From positions 1 through 8,953 of the forward strand of contig CATZRJ010000058.1 in assembly GCA_958423535.1 (NCBI GenBank): a stretch of DNA of 8,953 nucleotides, read 5' to 3'. This stretch comes from an uncultured Collinsella sp. Its GTDB lineage: Bacteria; Actinomycetota; Coriobacteriia; Coriobacteriales; Coriobacteriaceae. Positions 5,379 through 8,953 of this stretch are shown piece by piece. The translations under genes and the position numbers were made by a program. The notes under the pieces were generated by a model that was given only the letters and a program-made list of their open reading frames with translations, was not told where the DNA came from and ran no database searches. Position 1 is the first letter of the stretch, and each line of letters starts with the position of its first letter.

Positions 5379-7568
5379 CTAAATCAATTTGGTTGACTCC
5401 AGTTTTTCGATGATCCAGTCGTTGGCTTTGATGACCGGACGGCGGAAGACGACGCCCAGGGCCAGCGACGGAATCAGATAGCTCGCCAGAATGCCCAGCT
5501 CAACCCAGTACTCCATATGGTAGGCGCCAGCCATGGCGGCATGCATGGCGTTAATGCCATGGGTAAACGGCAGGAACGGATAGATCGCCTGGAACACAGG
5601 GCCGGTCATCTCGATGGGGAACGTACCGCCCGAACCGCCGACCTGCATGACCAGCAGCACAACGGCCAAAGCCTTGCCGATATCGCCAAACGACACCGTA
5701 AGCGTGTAGACGATATTGGAGAACACGAGACTCGCGACCCAGCCCGCCAGCACAAACTGCAGCGGGTTGTCGCACTGGATGCCAAAGAACAGGATGTCGC
5801 CCGCGCACACGAGCGTTGCCTGCAGCAGAGCCAAACCGCCAAAGAACAAGTAACGACCCAGGTAGATCTCGTGTAGGCGTACGGGGATAAGCTCGTTGAT
5901 AAGCTCATCGTCAACCGACACCTTCATCATGGCCGCCAGCACGATCGAGCCGACCCAGAGCGACAGAATCGTGTAGAACGGCGCCATGGCCGAGCCGTAG
6001 TTGCGGATCGGATAGACCGGTTTGCGATCGAGCGCGACGGGACCGGAAAGCGACACGGCCAAACCCTCGGGATCGTTGCCAATCATCGTCTTGATCGTGG
6101 CAAGGTCGTCCGACATCAGGGCGCCATCGAGCTCATCCTTAAACGCACTGATCTTATCGGACGCTTCACCTAGCTGATCGGAAGCCTTGTTGACCAGCTT
6201 GGCGGCCTTGGAGAGGCCCTTCGCCAACGAGCCGGATGCGTCGGTCAGGCCGCCTACGGCGCTATCCAGGTCGCCCGAGATGCCATCAAGCGAGTCCAGA
6301 ATGCCCGAAACCGTCTTCTTGAGCTCCTTGGCCTTAACCGAGAACGTGGAATCGTAATCGGATTTGGCACCCGCGATGCCGGCCTTGGCATCAGCGATGG
6401 CCTGATCGACCTCGGCACGCAAGTTGTTGACCTCGGCCATGCTATCGGAGAGAGACTTCGCGGTAGCCGCCAGATCCTTGGCATTGTTGCGGTACTCAAC
6501 GGCGATTCTGCCCAGCGACGTCGCGGCGGACTTGAGGCCGTCCTTCAAATTCTCATCGCTCACCTGGTCGGCAAGGCTGCGGAGCTGATCGGCCATCGCA
6601 TCGATATCCTTGGCGCGCGCATTGAGGGCCGCAGCGGCATCGTTGAGTTGGGACACCGTAAGGTCGACATGCTGGTTTGCGGTGTCGAACGCCTTCGCGA
6701 GCTCGGCAGACACATTGTCGAACGAACCCGCACTTCCATCGATTGCAGCATCGATGGCATCGTTTGCCGCCTTAAGCGCTTCTTTGGAATCATCGATGCC
6801 GCTTTTGGCATGTTCCATGAGCTGCTTTGTCGACTCATCGACGGCACCGGTCTGCTTGAGCATGCCGCTCGCCGACGTCAGCGAATCGGACGTGGAGCTC
6901 AAAATGCCCGCCAGCGACGAAGCATTTGCCTGAACGTCTCGCAGGTCCTCAATCGAATCGCCAAGCGTCGAGGACAGGTTGGCGATAAAGTTGCTGACCT
7001 GGTCGGTGCTCATGTAATCGAGCAGGCTGGACACCGTCTTAAGACCGATGCTCGTAATGGTCTCGGTAAAAGTTTCGTTAACCTGGCTCTGAACGGCACT
7101 CGAACCCTTCTCGGTCACGATCTGCGCAATGGCGTTGGCCTTCTGGTTCTCGTAAAACTCGATATCGGCGTGTTTCACGTCGGTCGAGAAAAGCGTCATC
7201 ATGTCAGCGCTAAACGTTTTGGGGATAACGACGGCAGCATAGTACGCGCCCGACTTAACGCCCTCGATAGCCTTTTCGCGATTGTTGAGCACAACCCAAT
7301 CGAAGCTCTCGTTGCCGCGTAGGGTGGCGGTCACGTTTTCGCCCACGTTAACCTCGACGGGGATCAGATCGCTCTCGTAACCCTCATCGGTGTTGACCAC
7401 GGCGATCTTAAGATTGCCGGTGTTGCCGTACGGATCCCAGCTGCCGGCGATGTTAAACCACGCGTACAGACACGGTACGATAATGAGGCCCATCACGACA
7501 ACCAAGCCGATCACGGAGCGAGACACGTTTTGGACATCGCGCTTAAACAGATGCAGGATGTTCTTCAT
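5379..7568 (-). CDS. YhgE/Pip-domain membrane protein (downstream copy)
   Basis: A 729-residue protein of the YhgE/Pip family, named for the phage infection protein of lactococci and YhgE of Bacillus. There is a cytoplasmic basic start and a first membrane segment at about 18-40. An extracytoplasmic region follows, starting with LKIAVVNTDEGYES (53-66). Residues about 180-480 are long, Ala/Ser/Asp-rich and probably helical or coiled coil. A C-terminal ABC-2-like membrane domain (about 528-708, five to six segments) ends with the family mark GGSGGTFPIEM (644-654) and FLPFTHGIN (665-673). The complete length and single ORF suggest an intact gene. Known members act in phage entry, and relatives of this architecture serve in type VII secretion (EsaA); the role here is unknown. 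The ATG at 7568 follows the upstream gene's stop with no gap, and its ribosome site lies inside that gene, so translation is probably coupled. Confidence 0.93.
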   Translation of the reverse strand: MKNILHLFKRDVQNVSRSVIGLVVVMGLIIVPCLYAWFNIAGSWDPYGNTGNLKIAVVNTDEGYESDLIPVEVNVGENVTATLRGNESFDWVVLNNREKAIEGVKSGAYYAAVVIPKTFSADMMTLFSTDVKHADIEFYENQKANAIAQIVTEKGSSAVQSQVNETFTETITSIGLKTVSSLLDYMSTDQVSNFIANLSSTLGDSIEDLRDVQANASSLAGILSSTSDSLTSASGMLKQTGAVDESTKQLMEHAKSGIDDSKEALKAANDAIDAAIDGSAGSFDNVSAELAKAFDTANQHVDLTVSQLNDAAAALNARAKDIDAMADQLRSLADQVSDENLKDGLKSAATSLGRIAVEYRNNAKDLAATAKSLSDSMAEVNNLRAEVDQAIADAKAGIAGAKSDYDSTFSVKAKELKKTVSGILDSLDGISGDLDSAVGGLTDASGSLAKGLSKAAKLVNKASDQLGEASDKISAFKDELDGALMSDDLATIKTMIGNDPEGLAVSLSGPVALDRKPVYPIRNYGSAMAPFYTILSLWVGSIVLAAMMKVSVDDELINELIPVRLHEIYLGRYLFFGGLALLQATLVCAGDILFFGIQCDNPLQFVLAGWVASLVFSNIVYTLTVSFGDIGKALAVVLLVMQVGGSGGTFPIEMTGPVFQAIYPFLPFTHGINAMHAAMAGAYHMEYWVELGILASYLIPSLALGVVFRRPVIKANDWIIEKLESTKLI

Positions 7569-8953
7569 TTATGCCTCACCTCCTTTGGAGTGCTTGCTGA
7601 GCGGGGCGGTTTCCCCGTCGTTTCCGTTTACGTTGTCAACGCCGTCGGCATCTTGAGCCTTACGATGCGCACCGATATGCGGCAAGCGGCCCGTGGACTG
7701 ATCGCCGCCCTTGGCACCACGCTCGCTGGCGTTGAGGCCAAACATATGACGGGCGGCAGGAATGGCGGCCGTGTGTTCGCGCATCTCGCGACGCAGGTCC
7801 TCATCCGAAAGCGCCGAGATGCGCATCTGGGTATTGAGGCTCGCGCGGATATATTCGATATTGATAAGCCAGCCGCAGATGGCAATAACCGAGATGATCC
7901 AAATGACAAGCAGGATGATCTTGCCGTTATTGTCGATATCGAGAACCGTCGACAGGACAAAGAGCAGGACCTGAACGCCCACCACGGCGGCAAAACCGCC
8001 CTTGATGTAGTACGGGTAGCGATGTTCAAAGGCGACCGCATGATCGAGCAGTTCGCGACGGTACGAATCGGAATCGAGCATGACACGCATGGCCGTGCGC
8101 AGCGAGTAGCGCTGGCGCGGCAGGTCGTTGGACTCGCAAATCATCATACCGGTCGTGGAAAGCTGTTTATCAAAGAGCAGGTTGAGGTTGAGCATCAGCG
8201 GACGCAGTTGCAGGCCGATAAAGAGCGCGACGATAAGAAAGACACCGAGGATGCACAGGTTGAACAGGTAGTTGAACGAGTACATGCCGCCGACCGTCTC
8301 GCGCAGCAGATTGATGCCGTAGGTAAAGGGCAGCAGCGGGTGCAGCCACTGGAAGAAGCCGGGCATCATCTCGATGGGGTACATGCCCGACGAACCCGGG
8401 ATCTGCACGATGACGAGGATGACACCGATTGCCTTGCCGATATGCTTAAACGTGGTGGACAGCGCATAGATGATATTGACGTAGGTGAACGAAATGGCGA
8501 TGCCGCCCAGCACGAACAGCAGCGGGTTGATGCACTGCACGCCAATCACCAGATCGCCCACCGTCACGATGATGGCCTGCAACGCGCCCAGGATCACCAG
8601 TAGCAACCAGCGGCCAAAGTAACCCTGACGCGCGGTAAAGCTGCCGATGCCTTCGCGGTCGACCTCGAGCTTGTAGATGGCGATAAGCACGTAGCCGCCC
8701 ACCCAAAGCGCCAGGTTGGTATAGAACGGGGCAATGCCCGAGCCGAAGCTCTTAACCGGATAGATCGACTTGGACGCGAGCTCAACCGGAGATGCCATGA
8801 AGTCTGCAACGTCATCGACGTCGACGCCCATCAGGTCGGCCAGCTCGCCCATGGACTCGGAGGCCTGTAGCGCCGCGATGTCGTTGGCGGCGGTTGCGAG
8901 CTTGTCCTGGACCTTGGCAAGCGAGGAATCGGTCTGGGACAGCGTGGTCTTGG
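7569..8953 (-). CDS. YhgE/Pip-domain membrane protein (upstream copy), N-terminus cut by window edge
   Basis: The last 460 residues of a second YhgE/Pip protein are visible, and the frame stays open to the window edge. Residues are numbered from the first visible codon at 8951. Residues 1-60 are the end of a helical stalk. The ABC-2-like membrane domain (about 70-253) is clearly paralogous to that of the neighbour: both share YP, GS.(I/M)APFYT, a long -QC.NPL- segment, and a PGSSGMYPIEM/GGSGGTFPIEM block. It differs in continuing about 197 residues past the usual end (7572-8162). That extension holds a polar stretch (about 264-317), two further membrane segments (about 318-336 and 344-366), and a charged then low-complexity Gly/Asp/Asn-rich tail. 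I do not recognise the extension. It is first in an operon with the downstream copy. The start, first membrane segment and most of the stalk lie outside the window. Confidence 0.9.
   Translation of the reverse strand, partial: KTTLSQTDSSLAKVQDKLATAANDIAALQASESMGELADLMGVDVDDVADFMASPVELASKSIYPVKSFGSGIAPFYTNLALWVGGYVLIAIYKLEVDREGIGSFTARQGYFGRWLLLVILGALQAIIVTVGDLVIGVQCINPLLFVLGGIAISFTYVNIIYALSTTFKHIGKAIGVILVIVQIPGSSGMYPIEMMPGFFQWLHPLLPFTYGINLLRETVGGMYSFNYLFNLCILGVFLIVALFIGLQLRPLMLNLNLLFDKQLSTTGMMICESNDLPRQRYSLRTAMRVMLDSDSYRRELLDHAVAFEHRYPYYIKGGFAAVVGVQVLLFVLSTVLDIDNNGKIILLVIWIISVIAICGWLINIEYIRASLNTQMRISALSDEDLRREMREHTAAIPAARHMFGLNASERGAKGGDQSTGRLPHIGAHRKAQDADGVDNVNGNDGETAPLSKHSKGGEA
7579..7586 (-). 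promoter_or_regulatory. Strong Shine-Dalgarno site inside the upstream gene's last codons
   Basis: The minus strand reads AAAGGAGG, 10 bases before the ATG at 7568, and encodes the Lys-Gly-Gly near the end of the upstream YhgE/Pip protein (final residues KGGEA). Stop and start form TAAATG. The layout suits re-initiation or coupled translation giving matched amounts of both proteins. Confidence 0.8.

Noticed and set aside
7530..8603. 357-codon open frame on the plus strand
   Set aside because: It is antisense to the upstream YhgE/Pip gene and is rich in Asp, His, Gln and Arg as expected from reversed membrane-protein codons.

Overview
The window is high-GC bacterial DNA in which every gene I can support lies on the minus strand. 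I read six genes: the start of hisS at the left edge, an MFS transporter, an M20-family amidohydrolase, a DMT/EamA permease, and two tandem YhgE/Pip membrane proteins, the second cut by the right edge. Base composition, codon use, strong AAAGGAG-type ribosome sites and gene content fit a gut Coriobacteriia genome of the Collinsella type. That placement is inference and was not tested against a database.

In transcription order (right to left): the two YhgE/Pip genes form a tight operon. The stop of the upstream gene abuts the start of the downstream one, and a rho-independent terminator follows. The EamA permease has its own transcription unit, closed by a second rho-independent terminator. 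The M20 amidohydrolase comes next, with a small inverted repeat in its upstream region that could be an operator. The MFS transporter follows 122 bases later with no recognisable terminator between them, so hydrolase and transporter may work as an uptake-and-cleave pair for an acylated amino acid or small peptide-like compound. Last, after a 303-base gap, comes hisS with its own -10 element.

The enzymes and carriers are ordinary. The unexplained structure is in the gaps. The MFS-hisS gap holds three different, adjacent, long imperfect palindromes (arms 21-25 bases, 1-2 mismatches, about 60-64 bases each). The M20-MFS gap holds another, longer and weaker, palindrome (43-base arms) that takes in the hydrolase stop codon. 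The other item of interest is a roughly 200-residue C-terminal extension, with two more membrane segments, on the upstream YhgE/Pip protein only. I saw no CRISPR array, tRNA, rRNA, transposase or phage gene.
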